Assembly (NCBI GenBank): GCA_017441965.1
Contig: JAFSBF010000005.1
Coordinates: forward strand, 1 to 6,249
Direction: 5' to 3'
Length of the DNA: 6,249 nt
Source: Clostridia bacterium
GTDB lineage: Bacteria; Bacillota; Clostridia; UMGS1883
Position numbers and translations under genes: made by a program. Position 1 is the first letter of the stretch; every line of letters starts with the position of its first letter. The notes under the pieces are model-generated. The model saw only the letters and a program-made list of their open reading frames with translations. It was not told the DNA's origin and searched no databases. Positions 1 through 6,047 of this stretch are shown here, piece by piece.

Positions 1-599
1 CCATTTTCTTCAAGCTCTTGGCGTTTTCTAAAGCCCCACAGAACACCTACGGTATAAAGATTTGCACCTTTTCCCGTTTTCATATCTGTTGCGGTGTCGC
101 CTATGTAAAGACATTCATTATTTTTTACATTCAGCTCGTTTAATATACCAAAAACTCCCTCAGGGTCAGGCTTAAGTGCGATACCCTCCCTTGCACCGTA
201 GCAAATATCGACAAGGTCGCTTCCAAAAAGAGCGTCAGAAACCTTAAGGGCTGTATTGTGCGGCTTGTTTGAAAGAATTGCAACGGTAATACCCTGCTTT
301 TTGAGTGCCTTGAGCATATCTATTATACCCTCATACGGCTCTGTAAGATACAGAAAGTCATTGTCATAGGTTGTGTTGTATTCGGGGTAGACTGCGTCAA
401 AATGCTCTTTATTTCCGCCAACCCTTTCAATCATTCTTTCTACAAGAACTTTAGCACCGTTTCCTACAAGGATTTTGTATTCTTCCGTATCTATTGCAGG
501 AAGTCCTGCCTTGGAAAGAGCATTGTTGGCAAAATATGCTATTGAGTTTATTGAGTTTACGGTTGTTCCGTCCATATCAAATATGCATAATTTTATCAT
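1..599 (-). CDS. HAD-superfamily phosphatase, phosphoglycolate phosphatase-like (3' end outside window)
   Basis: Cytosolic haloacid-dehalogenase hydrolase, subfamily IA, probably acting on a small phosphorylated metabolite such as 2-phosphoglycolate. I translated 199 residues from the ATG at 599; the reading frame is still open at the window edge. All four HAD motifs are visible: motif I DMDGT with the nucleophile Asp8 and acid/base Asp10; motif II ILSNKP with Ser110; motif III Lys143 in LKPDP; motif IV GDTATD with Asp168 and Asp172. Residues 15-85 form the alpha-helical cap expected for this class. Related proteins are about 210-225 residues, so only the last 10-25 are missing. The start is supported by AGGAG seven bases upstream. 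The gene begins 10 bases after the stop of the RseC-like gene and is probably the fifth gene of the nadK operon. The exact substrate cannot be read from sequence: Gph, pyrophosphatase PpaX and beta-phosphoglucomutase-like enzymes share these motifs. Confidence 0.9.
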   Translation of the reverse strand, partial: MIKLCIFDMDGTTVNSINSIAYFANNALSKAGLPAIDTEEYKILVGNGAKVLVERMIERVGGNKEHFDAVYPEYNTTYDNDFLYLTEPYEGIIDMLKALKKQGITVAILSNKPHNTALKVSDALFGSDLVDICYGAREGIALKPDPEGVFGILNELNVKNNECLYIGDTATDMKTGKGANLYTVGVLWGFRKRQELEEN

Positions 600-609
600 T
601 GTTTTTCTC

Positions 610-1023
610 CTAACGTAAAATTTTAATTATCCTGCTTGAAAACCTTGTTGATTTACGCGTGGGTTTCAGCTTGTCCACTATAAAAAATATAACAAGAACT
701 CCAATCAAAGATGCAATTGCGCAAATATCTGAAAGGATAACGTTGTCAGTGATTTTTTCTGTAATGAAGTATGCGGCAATACATATAAGGATGGGGAGTA
801 TATAGCCGATAAAGGCAAGGAAAAGAAAGCTTGCTGAATTCATCTGAAGCTTTACTGTATCCCCAACCTTTGCGTATATTCCGTTTGTAGCCTCAACAAG
901 TGTTGCAGTGGGTTTGCACTCTCCGCTGCATTGTGAGCAGTTTTCACCGCAGGAGGAGGTGCGGCGTATTCTTACAAGCGCACGTCTTCCGCGAAGCTCT
1001 ACCACTTCACCGATTTGTTCCAT
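610..1023 (-). CDS. RseC/MucC-family (SoxR-reducing system RseC-like) membrane protein
   Basis: Small inner-membrane protein of 137 residues. The N-terminal domain (about 1-62) reads as the RseC/MucC fold: a GEVVEL start, the beta-strand RRALVRI, then a four-cysteine cluster C25-x3-C29-x2-C32-x3-C36, then VGDTVKL. Two hydrophobic segments follow at about 66-87 and 96-117, ending in a basic cytoplasmic-type tail (KLKPTRKSTR). In Proteobacteria, family members modulate sigma-E signalling or help the Rsx complex keep SoxR reduced; the role in Firmicutes is not established. No rnf/rsx or sigma-factor gene is visible beside it. The ATG at 1023 is preceded by TAAGGAGG, so the ribosome binding site overlaps the recN stop codon and the two genes are 13 bases apart. 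The cysteines could hold a metal or FeS cluster, or be redox active; this is inference. Family call is fairly secure, function is not. Confidence 0.85.
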   Translation of the reverse strand: MEQIGEVVELRGRRALVRIRRTSSCGENCSQCSGECKPTATLVEATNGIYAKVGDTVKLQMNSASFLFLAFIGYILPILICIAAYFITEKITDNVILSDICAIASLIGVLVIFFIVDKLKPTRKSTRFSSRIIKILR

Positions 1024-1036
1024 ATAGTCTGCCTCC

Positions 1037-2683
1037 TTACTGCACTAAACCAAGCATCTGTGATGCATTTTTCAGCGAAATTTCATTAATATTATCACCG
1101 CTTATTATACGTGCAATTTCAGATATTCTCTCGTTCTCATTAAGTGCACGTATAGTTGTTTTAAAACCACTGTCTGTCATATTCTTTTCTATCAGCAAAT
1201 GGTGCGTACCGCTTGAAGCGATTACGGGAAGATGTGTAACACATATAAGCTGATAGCTTTTTGAAAGTGACTTCATTTTATTTGCAATTTTTTCAGCCGC
1301 CCTTCCCGAAACGCCCGTATCAATTTCGTCAAAAAGAAGAGTGGGGATTTTGTCAAAATCAGAAAATACAGATTTAATTGCAAGCATTACTCTGCTGATT
1401 TCACCGCCTGATGCTATTTTTGCAATTGGCTTAGGTGATTGCATAGGGTCGGTTGATATTAAAAGCTCCACCGCCTCATTTCCGTTTTCGCCATACGGGA
1501 TAGGGGAGAAGGAAAATTCCACACGGCACCCTGACATATCAAGCTGTGAAAGCTCGAACGCAAGTTTTTCTGACAAAATTTGTGCATTTTTATGGCGTGA
1601 AAGAGACAGTCTTTCTGCGGCACCTTCAATTTTCATTAAAAGCTTTTGATGCTTTTCCTCAAGCTCGGCTTTGTTTTCGTCGTATGACAAGAGGAGTGAA
1701 AGCCTCTTGGTGGCAGTTTCATAAAATTCAAGGATATCTGATATTTCACCGTTATATTTTCTTTTAAGAGTGTTAATTATGTCAAGTCTGTCATTAACAT
1801 CCCTGAGCTCATACGGAGAAAACTCCATACGGGAAAGGTATGAGGACACATCACGGGAAAGCTCCTCAACCTCATAATAAAGGTCAGCAGCTTTGCTGTG
1901 ATAGCTTTCTGCATCGGCATCAATGCCTGATAGCCGTTCAAGCTCCCTCATAGCATCGTAAAGAAGGTCTTTAGCACCGCCCGTAGCTAAAAGAGAATAT
2001 GCTTTTTCAGAATGAAGACTGATAGCTTCAGCATTTTCGAGAAGCTTTTTACGTTCAAGAAGCACTTCCTCCTCGTCAGGGGAAAGGGAGGCACTTTCAA
2101 TTTCGGTTGTCTGATATTTTAAATAATCTATTTCGTTTTGTCTGGATATAAAATCGTCATTTAGCTTATTTAAGGCGTTTTCAGTATCCTTAAGCTCCTT
2201 ATAAATAACTTTATATTCATCTAAAAGGTTGCTGTTTTTAGAAAATTCATCAAGAAAATGTATGTGAGTAGATGTGTCAATAATTTCCCCACTGTCACGC
2301 TGACCGTGAATTACGACAAGTCTTTCACCTATAGTACGAAGAAGGGAAACATTAACCGCTATAGAGTTAATATGGCATATATTTCTGCCGTCACGGTAAA
2401 GCTTTCGGGAAATAATTACATTTCCGTCATCAGTGGGAATATTATTTTCTTCAAGAATACTGTCAATCCCATTACAGAAAAAAACGGCACTAACCCTTGC
2501 AAAGTCTGTTCCTTCTCGGATAAGGTCCTTTGCAGTGCGACCGCCAAGTACCATATTAAGAGAATTGATAAGCAGTGTTTTGCCTGCACCGGTTTCGCCC
2601 GTTACTACGTTAAGCCCGTTTTCAAACTCGATAGATGCACGCTCAATAACTGCTATATTTTCTATATCAAGCCCAATAAGCAT
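1037..2683 (-). CDS. recN: DNA repair protein RecN (SMC-like ATPase)
   Basis: Cytosolic SMC-like ATPase that acts early in double-strand break repair by homologous recombination, gathering DNA ends for RecA. The 548 residues match the usual length (about 550-575). The N-terminal half-ATPase has Walker A GETGAGKT at residues 29-36. The middle (about 150-380) is charged, Leu/Glu/Lys-rich coiled coil, shorter than in true SMC proteins. The C-terminal half has the ABC signature SGGE at 425-428, Walker B LLFDEID with Asp452-Glu453, a D-loop-like SGRAAEK stretch, and the switch histidine in VTHLP near 484. The ATG at 2683 lies one base beyond the argR stop, and its ribosome binding site GGTGG (2694-2690) lies inside the end of argR, so translation of the two is probably coupled. 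Co-transcription of argR and recN is a conserved Gram-positive arrangement. No truncation or frameshift is seen. Confidence 0.98.
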   Translation of the reverse strand: MLIGLDIENIAVIERASIEFENGLNVVTGETGAGKTLLINSLNMVLGGRTAKDLIREGTDFARVSAVFFCNGIDSILEENNIPTDDGNVIISRKLYRDGRNICHINSIAVNVSLLRTIGERLVVIHGQRDSGEIIDTSTHIHFLDEFSKNSNLLDEYKVIYKELKDTENALNKLNDDFISRQNEIDYLKYQTTEIESASLSPDEEEVLLERKKLLENAEAISLHSEKAYSLLATGGAKDLLYDAMRELERLSGIDADAESYHSKAADLYYEVEELSRDVSSYLSRMEFSPYELRDVNDRLDIINTLKRKYNGEISDILEFYETATKRLSLLLSYDENKAELEEKHQKLLMKIEGAAERLSLSRHKNAQILSEKLAFELSQLDMSGCRVEFSFSPIPYGENGNEAVELLISTDPMQSPKPIAKIASGGEISRVMLAIKSVFSDFDKIPTLLFDEIDTGVSGRAAEKIANKMKSLSKSYQLICVTHLPVIASSGTHHLLIEKNMTDSGFKTTIRALNENERISEIARIISGDNINEISLKNASQMLGLVQ

Positions 2684-2684
2684 A

Positions 2685-3137
2685 TTAATCCACCATATTT
2701 TTAAATTTTTTACAAAGCTTTTGTGCAGCCTCCTCGCTGCGGGTTATAACAAAGATTGTGTCGTCACCTGCAATAGTGCCGAGACACTGTGAAAAATGCA
2801 TTGCATCAAGTGCAGATGCAGCACCCTGCGCCATACCTGCGAGTGTTTTTATAACGATAGTGTTGATTGCAAAGTCAACACTTACCACGCTTTTATTAAA
2901 AATAATGGACATTTTATCCGAAATATCCTCATCAGCGGCAGCAGAGTTTTGTGCATATACGTATCTTCCGTCGCTGTTAAGTCGTTTTAAAAGGCGAAGC
3001 TCTTTAATATCCCTTGAAACTGTTGCCTGCGTTACGTCAAAGCCAAGCTCGCCAAGGGCAACGGTAAGCTCCTGCTGAGTTTCAATGTTTTTTTCATTTA
3101 TGAGCGAAAGTATCGCATCGTGTCTTTTATTTCTCAT
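2685..3137 (-). CDS. argR: Arginine repressor ArgR
   Basis: Hexameric, arginine-responsive DNA-binding regulator of arginine biosynthesis and catabolism (ArgR/AhrC family), 150 residues as usual. Residues 1-65 form the winged helix-turn-helix: RHDAILSLI opens the first helix, and ATVSRDIKEL (38-47), with Ser41-Arg42, is the recognition helix, followed by the wing GRYVYA. Residues 78-150 form the oligomerisation and arginine-binding domain: the conserved TLAGMAQGAASALD helix (98-111) and GTIAGDDTI (120-128), whose Gly-Asp-Asp contacts arginine. The ATG at 3137 has AGAGGA seven bases upstream and starts 14 bases after the nadK stop. A palindrome resembling an ARG box lies at the promoter of this operon (4004-4017), so autoregulation is likely. 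Whether it acts mainly as repressor or also as activator of arginine catabolism cannot be seen from this window. Confidence 0.97.
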   Translation of the reverse strand: MRNKRHDAILSLINEKNIETQQELTVALGELGFDVTQATVSRDIKELRLLKRLNSDGRYVYAQNSAAADEDISDKMSIIFNKSVVSVDFAINTIVIKTLAGMAQGAASALDAMHFSQCLGTIAGDDTIFVITRSEEAAQKLCKKFKNMVD

Positions 3138-3151
3138 AATTTAATCCTCTA

Positions 3152-3976
3152 TTATAACTTTTTTTGCAGAATATCGTAAAAACTTAAATCCTCGCTATGT
3201 ACAAGGCGAGCCGTATATTGTGATTTTTCAATCGTTATATAATCATCCTTACCGACACTTGAGAAAATCTGTCCGTCAACACTAAGCTGAGAAACACAGT
3301 CAGATTTGATTTCAACAAGCTTTGGCGGAAGTACAATCGGTCTCGCACGAAGCATATGCGGACAAATAGGAGTAAGGAGCATTGCATCTGCATCAGGTGA
3401 TACAACTGGACCACCTGCAGAAAGGGAATAGGCAGTAGAGCCTGTAGGGGTAGATGCAATAATTCCGTCAGCACGGTAATGGCAAACTGTTTTGCCGTTA
3501 TGGTATGCTGTAAAATCTGCAAGACGGGACCCGTCGGCACGGCTTAATACAATCTCATTAAGTGCGTGATAGCACACAGTCTCTTTTCCTGATGAATAAA
3601 TGCGCACACAAAGCATATATCTGTCATCATAATGAATATCGTCACTTAATAAAAGACGGGCTGCGTTAGAAAGATTGGAGCTTTCAAAGGTTGAAAGGTA
3701 TCCGAGATTTCCTATATTAATTCCAAGCAGAATATTTTTATGCTCTGCACATTTTTTTGCCGTAGCAATTATAGTTCCGTCACCGCCTAAAACTGCAACA
3801 ACACGGCAGAGAGAAAAAAGCCTTTCCTCACTTGCGGGGGTTACGCCAAGTGGAATTTCTTTATAAGTGTCAGGACAGTAAACCTCTGCCTTATCCTTTA
3901 AAAATGACACAAGCTCTGACGCAACTGCGTAGGCGTTTTCTTTATCGTAATTGATAATCAGTGCAATTTTATTCAA
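3152..3976 (-). CDS. nadK: NAD kinase (ATP/polyphosphate-dependent), TTG start
   Basis: Cytosolic NAD kinase that phosphorylates the 2'-hydroxyl of NAD to make NADP; 274 residues, the normal bacterial length. Visible motifs: GGDGT at 64-68 with the catalytic Asp66; NIGNLGYL at 87-94; the NE pair at 140-141 (ALNEIVLSR) that binds NAD ribose; Asp170 in YRADGIIASTPTGSTAYSL (168-184), with the Gly/Ser/Thr-rich loop running into SAGGP; and the C-terminal beta-sandwich strand VDGQ (233-236). The start is a TTG at 3976, chosen because the protein aligns from its first beta-strand (KIALIINYD) and because AGAGGTGA (3990-3983) stands six bases upstream; no in-frame ATG lies between this site and the promoter. 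It is the first gene of the nadK-argR-recN operon. In many Firmicutes tlyA precedes nadK; here the operon starts at nadK with its own promoter. Confidence 0.97.
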   Translation of the reverse strand: MNKIALIINYDKENAYAVASELVSFLKDKAEVYCPDTYKEIPLGVTPASEERLFSLCRVVAVLGGDGTIIATAKKCAEHKNILLGINIGNLGYLSTFESSNLSNAARLLLSDDIHYDDRYMLCVRIYSSGKETVCYHALNEIVLSRADGSRLADFTAYHNGKTVCHYRADGIIASTPTGSTAYSLSAGGPVVSPDADAMLLTPICPHMLRARPIVLPPKLVEIKSDCVSQLSVDGQIFSSVGKDDYITIEKSQYTARLVHSEDLSFYDILQKKL

Positions 3977-3982
3977 ATAAAA

Positions 3983-3990
3983 TCACCTCT
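3983..3990 (-). promoter_or_regulatory. Ribosome binding site that fixes the nadK TTG start
   Basis: The minus strand reads AGAGGTGA here, a strong Shine-Dalgarno sequence six bases before the TTG at 3976-3974. No other in-frame start codon is as well placed, so the site decides in favour of TTG initiation. Confidence 0.8.
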
Positions 3991-4003
3991 GTATACTTTA
4001 ATC

Positions 4004-4017
4004 TGTATAATTATACA
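4004..4017. promoter_or_regulatory. Candidate ArgR operator (ARG box) over the nadK -10 box
   Basis: TGTATAATTATACA is a perfect 14-base inverted repeat. It fits the core layout of ARG boxes, TGNAT-WWWW-ATNCA (E. coli consensus TGAAT-WWWW-ATTCA), with one difference in each half. It contains the whole -10 hexamer (4015-4010) of the promoter for the operon that encodes ArgR, the expected place for a repressor site. A weaker second copy of its right half (TATACAG) recurs 14 bases downstream at 3995-3989. The palindrome is seen; ArgR binding is inferred. An A/T-rich palindrome could also be a site for another regulator. Confidence 0.55.
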
Positions 4018-4038
4018 TCATATCTTATAAAAGGTCAA
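4010..4038 (-). promoter_or_regulatory. Sigma-A promoter of the nadK-argR-recN operon
   Basis: On the minus strand, TTGACC (4038-4033) is followed after exactly 17 bases by a perfect TATAAT (4015-4010). Transcription would start near 4003, giving a leader of roughly 27 bases before the nadK TTG. This places nadK as the first gene of its transcript. Confidence 0.82.
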
Positions 4039-4068
4039 GAAAAGAGGAAAGAAAAAATTAACATAATA

Positions 4069-4097
4069 TTGACAAGGAGTAAAAAATTTGTTAACAT
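4069..4097 (+). promoter_or_regulatory. Sigma-A promoter of the riboswitch-transporter unit
   Basis: A consensus -35 TTGACA (4069-4074) is followed after 17 bases by TAACAT (4092-4097), a moderate -10 matching four of six consensus positions. Transcription would start near 4104, about 20 bases before the aptamer and about 250 bases before the transporter ATG. The two -35 boxes of the divergent promoters are about 30 bases apart. Confidence 0.7.
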
Positions 4098-4125
4098 ATA
4101 AATATCTTAATATTCGACAAAATAG

Positions 4126-4278
4126 GGTAGAGGTGCGGTTGCTATCAGTAAAGCTTTGTATTTCGGCATAAAAGAGCTTGAACGGAACAATCGCCGAAGT
4201 GTGCAGCAAAATGCCGTTTGTTGTATGCTGGGCCGTCAGAGAATATCTGCCGGACTGTCACAAATGTGGAGAGCTATC
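4126..4278 (+). promoter_or_regulatory. Lysine riboswitch (L box) aptamer
   Basis: The conserved L-box blocks occur in order: AGAGGTGCGG (4129-4138), AGTA (4147-4150), CCGAAG (4194-4199), GCTGGG (4227-4232), ACTGTCA (4254-4260) and GAGCTATC (4271-4278). All five helices can be traced. P1 pairs GGTAG (4126-4130) with CTATC (4274-4278). P2 pairs GCGGTTG (4135-4141) with CAATCGC (4188-4194), with an inner stem AAGCT/AGCTT (4151-4155/4175-4179). P3 pairs 4203-4210 with 4217-4224 around a six-base loop. P4 uses CCG (4233-4235) with CGG (4251-4253), and CAGA (4237-4240) with TCTG (4246-4249). P5 is a short CAC/GTG hairpin (4259-4261/4266-4268). L2 CGGCAT (4164-4169) is exactly complementary to L3 ATGCCG (4211-4216), the kissing loop diagnostic of this class. 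It binds free lysine and should switch off the downstream transporter when lysine is plentiful. Confidence 0.95.
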
Positions 4279-4311
4279 GCAATTTAAAGAAACTATGAAA
4301 AGGTTGCGCTC
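4271..4311 (+). promoter_or_regulatory. Antiterminator of the lysine riboswitch
   Basis: GCAATTT (4279-4285) can pair with AGGTTGC (4301-4307), and GAGC (4271-4274) with GCTC (4308-4311), leaving TATC (4275-4278) bulged. This fold consumes the 3' strand of P1 and the 5' strand of the terminator, so it excludes both the ligand-bound aptamer and the terminator. The pairings are seen; the mechanism is inferred from known L-box leaders. Confidence 0.7.
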
Positions 4312-4329
4312 TTCACGCAACCTTTTTTT
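4301..4329 (+). terminator. Intrinsic terminator of the lysine riboswitch
   Basis: AGGTTGCG (4301-4308) pairs with CGCAACCT (4316-4323) around the loop CTCTTCA, with seven T residues at 4323-4329. It lies 23 bases before the transporter ATG, so it is an attenuator in the leader rather than the end of a gene. It should form when lysine holds P1 closed. Confidence 0.92.
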
Positions 4330-4352
4330 GTTGGAGCGAAGGAGGAGAAAAA

Positions 4353-5942
4353 ATGAAAAGGAAAAATTTACTTTTCACAATTATGGCAGCAATAATGCTA
4401 TTTGCCTGTCCAATGGCAGCTTTTGCAGAAGGTGCAGAAGAAACTGTTAAGATGGCAGGAACATTCTGGGCACTTGTACCGCCCGTTATTGCCATTGCAC
4501 TGGCACTTATTACAAAAGAGGTTTACAGCTCTTTGTTTGTAGGTATCGTTGTGGGCGGACTGTTTGCATCAAACTTCAAGCCTATAGCTGCAGTTGACAA
4601 CATTGTTAACGAAGGTATTATTGCAGCCGTTTCAGGTATTGCGGGAATTTTTGTATTCCTCGTAGTTCTCGGCGGTATCGTTGCACTTGTAAACAAGGCT
4701 GGCGGCAGTGCCGCTTTTGGTGAGTGGGCAAAGAAGAACATAAAATCACGTGTTGGGGCAATGCTCGCTACATTCCTTTTGGGTGTACTTATATTCATTG
4801 ACGACTACTTCAACTGTCTTACAGTTGGCTCAGTTATGCGTCCTGTGACAGATGCACACAAGATTTCAAGAGCGAAGCTTTCATACCTTATTGATGCAAC
4901 TGCGGCACCTATATGTATGATTGCACCCATTTCATCCTGGGCTGCAGCGGTGTCTGAGTTTGCACCCGAGGGTCAGGGTCTCGCACTCTTTATAAAGGCA
5001 ATTCCGTATAACTTCTATTCACTTCTTACACTTGTATTTATAATCGCACTTGCACTTATGAAGTTTGACTACGGTCCGATGGCTCTTCGTGAGAAGAATG
5101 CTATTGAAAATGGTGACCTTTACACCTGCGGCGACCGTGTTGAAAGTGAACAGGTTATTCCCTCATCAAAGGGTAAGGTAATTGATCTTGTTCTTCCCAT
5201 TATTGTACTTATTGTTATTTGTGTATTTGCACTTGTGTATGTTGGCGGAATTTTAGATGGCGCAAACTTTATTGATGCATTCTCAAATACTGATGCAACG
5301 GTAGGTCTTCCGTGGGGCGGTCTTATAGCTCTTGTATTTACAATTATTTATATGGTTGCAAGAAGAGTTATGACCTTTAAAGAGGCAATGGATTGCGTTC
5401 CCAAGGGATTTATTGCAATGGTGCCCGCAATTACAATTCTTACTATGGCAACAGCTCTTAAAAATATGACAGGACTTTTAGGTGCAGATGCATATGTAGC
5501 AGGTCTTATGGACGGTGCTGCGGCAGGTCTTGCAAACTTCCTGCCCGCTATCATATTCCTTGTAGCGTGCTTCCTTGCATTCTCAACAGGTACGTCATGG
5601 GGAACATTTGGTATCCTTATTCCAATTGTTGTTGCAATTTTCCCTGAGGGCAGCGAAATTCTTATCATTGGTATGTCTGCGTGCCTTGCAGGTGCAGTTT
5701 GCGGTGACCACTGTTCACCCATTTCAGATACAACGATTATGTCCTCTGCAGGTGGTGAATGTAACCACATTAATCACGTGTCAACACAAATTCCTTATGC
5801 AGTAAGTGTTGCTGCAATATCATTTGTAATGTATGTAGTAGCAGGATTTATTCAGAACTGGATGATACTTCTTCCTGTAGGTATTATTCTGACAGTTGCA
5901 TTCCTCTTTGTTATGAAGATGTTTGCAAAGAAAAACGCATAA
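4353..5942 (+). CDS. lysW: NhaC-family transporter under a lysine riboswitch, putative lysine transporter LysW
   Basis: Polytopic membrane protein of 529 residues in the NhaC Na+/H+ antiporter family (ion transporter superfamily), with roughly ten to twelve hydrophobic segments. Family motifs are clear: IDDYFN at 149-154, the block up to APISSW at 191-196, GTSWGTFG at 413-420, and GDHCSPISDTTIMSS at 451-465. The control by an L-box points to lysine uptake; NhaC-type genes behind lysine riboswitches have been proposed as the lysine transporter LysW. Direct proof of lysine as substrate is lacking, and Na+/H+ exchange remains possible. Oddly, residues 1-25 look like a cleavable signal peptide (KRK, hydrophobic core, AFA before EGAEE), and the canonical family start resembles the stretch from Met34. 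The ATG at 4353 has GGAGGAG (4341-4347) five bases upstream, so the longer form is preferred. The gene is followed by its own terminator and appears monocistronic. The symbol is by context. Confidence 0.88.
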   Translation: MKRKNLLFTIMAAIMLFACPMAAFAEGAEETVKMAGTFWALVPPVIAIALALITKEVYSSLFVGIVVGGLFASNFKPIAAVDNIVNEGIIAAVSGIAGIFVFLVVLGGIVALVNKAGGSAAFGEWAKKNIKSRVGAMLATFLLGVLIFIDDYFNCLTVGSVMRPVTDAHKISRAKLSYLIDATAAPICMIAPISSWAAAVSEFAPEGQGLALFIKAIPYNFYSLLTLVFIIALALMKFDYGPMALREKNAIENGDLYTCGDRVESEQVIPSSKGKVIDLVLPIIVLIVICVFALVYVGGILDGANFIDAFSNTDATVGLPWGGLIALVFTIIYMVARRVMTFKEAMDCVPKGFIAMVPAITILTMATALKNMTGLLGADAYVAGLMDGAAAGLANFLPAIIFLVACFLAFSTGTSWGTFGILIPIVVAIFPEGSEILIIGMSACLAGAVCGDHCSPISDTTIMSSAGGECNHINHVSTQIPYAVSVAAISFVMYVVAGFIQNWMILLPVGIILTVAFLFVMKMFAKKNA

Positions 5943-5960
5943 AAAAAGCATAATTAAAAC

Positions 5961-5995
5961 GCCACTGAAGGATTAACCTTCGGTGGCATTTTTTT
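5961..5995 (+). terminator. Intrinsic terminator after the NhaC-family transporter
   Basis: GCCACTGAAGG (5961-5971) pairs over 11 positions, including one G-T wobble, with CCTTCGGTGGC (5977-5987) around the loop ATTAA. One A and seven T residues follow (5989-5995). It starts 18 bases after the stop codon. Read from the minus strand the hairpin is followed by GTTTTAATTA, a weaker tract, so it may also stop transcripts from the convergent AraC-family gene. Confidence 0.92.
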
Positions 5996-6047
5996 CGTAT
6001 AGAAAATTGCGTTATTTTATAGCGAGCGACATTTGCCTTGTTTGAAT

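Noticed and set aside
610..1023. Reading the four-cysteine protein as a ferredoxin
   Set aside because: The spacing C-x3-C-x2-C-x3-C is not the C-x2-C-x2-C-x3-C ferredoxin motif, and the two membrane segments plus the GEVVEL start fit RseC/MucC.
900..1253. Plus-strand open frame across the RseC-like gene and the end of recN
   Set aside because: Antisense shadow of two clear genes, with no ribosome site or family resemblance.
2258..2792. Plus-strand open frames opposite the start of recN and the end of argR
   Set aside because: Both are antisense to the Walker A region of RecN and to ArgR, whose protein motifs are unambiguous.
4097..4102. TATAAA as the -10 box of the transporter promoter
   Set aside because: It lies 22 bases from the TTGACA -35, too far for sigma-A; TAACAT at 4092-4097 gives the standard 17-base spacer.
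4018..4209. Minus-strand 63-residue open frame upstream of nadK
   Set aside because: It runs antisense to the riboswitch aptamer and through both promoters, has no recognisable domain, and its residues are explained by the structured RNA.
4178..4450. Plus-strand 90-residue open frame ending inside the transporter gene
   Set aside because: It covers the aptamer and the terminator and overlaps the well-supported transporter start in another frame; the cysteine and arginine-rich product looks like translated RNA structure.
5348..5770. Minus-strand 140-residue open frame inside the transporter gene
   Set aside because: It is the reverse reading of the conserved NhaC motifs; alternating Ala/Ile/Pro-rich composition is typical of such shadows.
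5996..6047. Short gap between the transporter terminator and the AraC-family stop codon
   Set aside because: No gene, strong hairpin or repeat was seen in these 52 bases.
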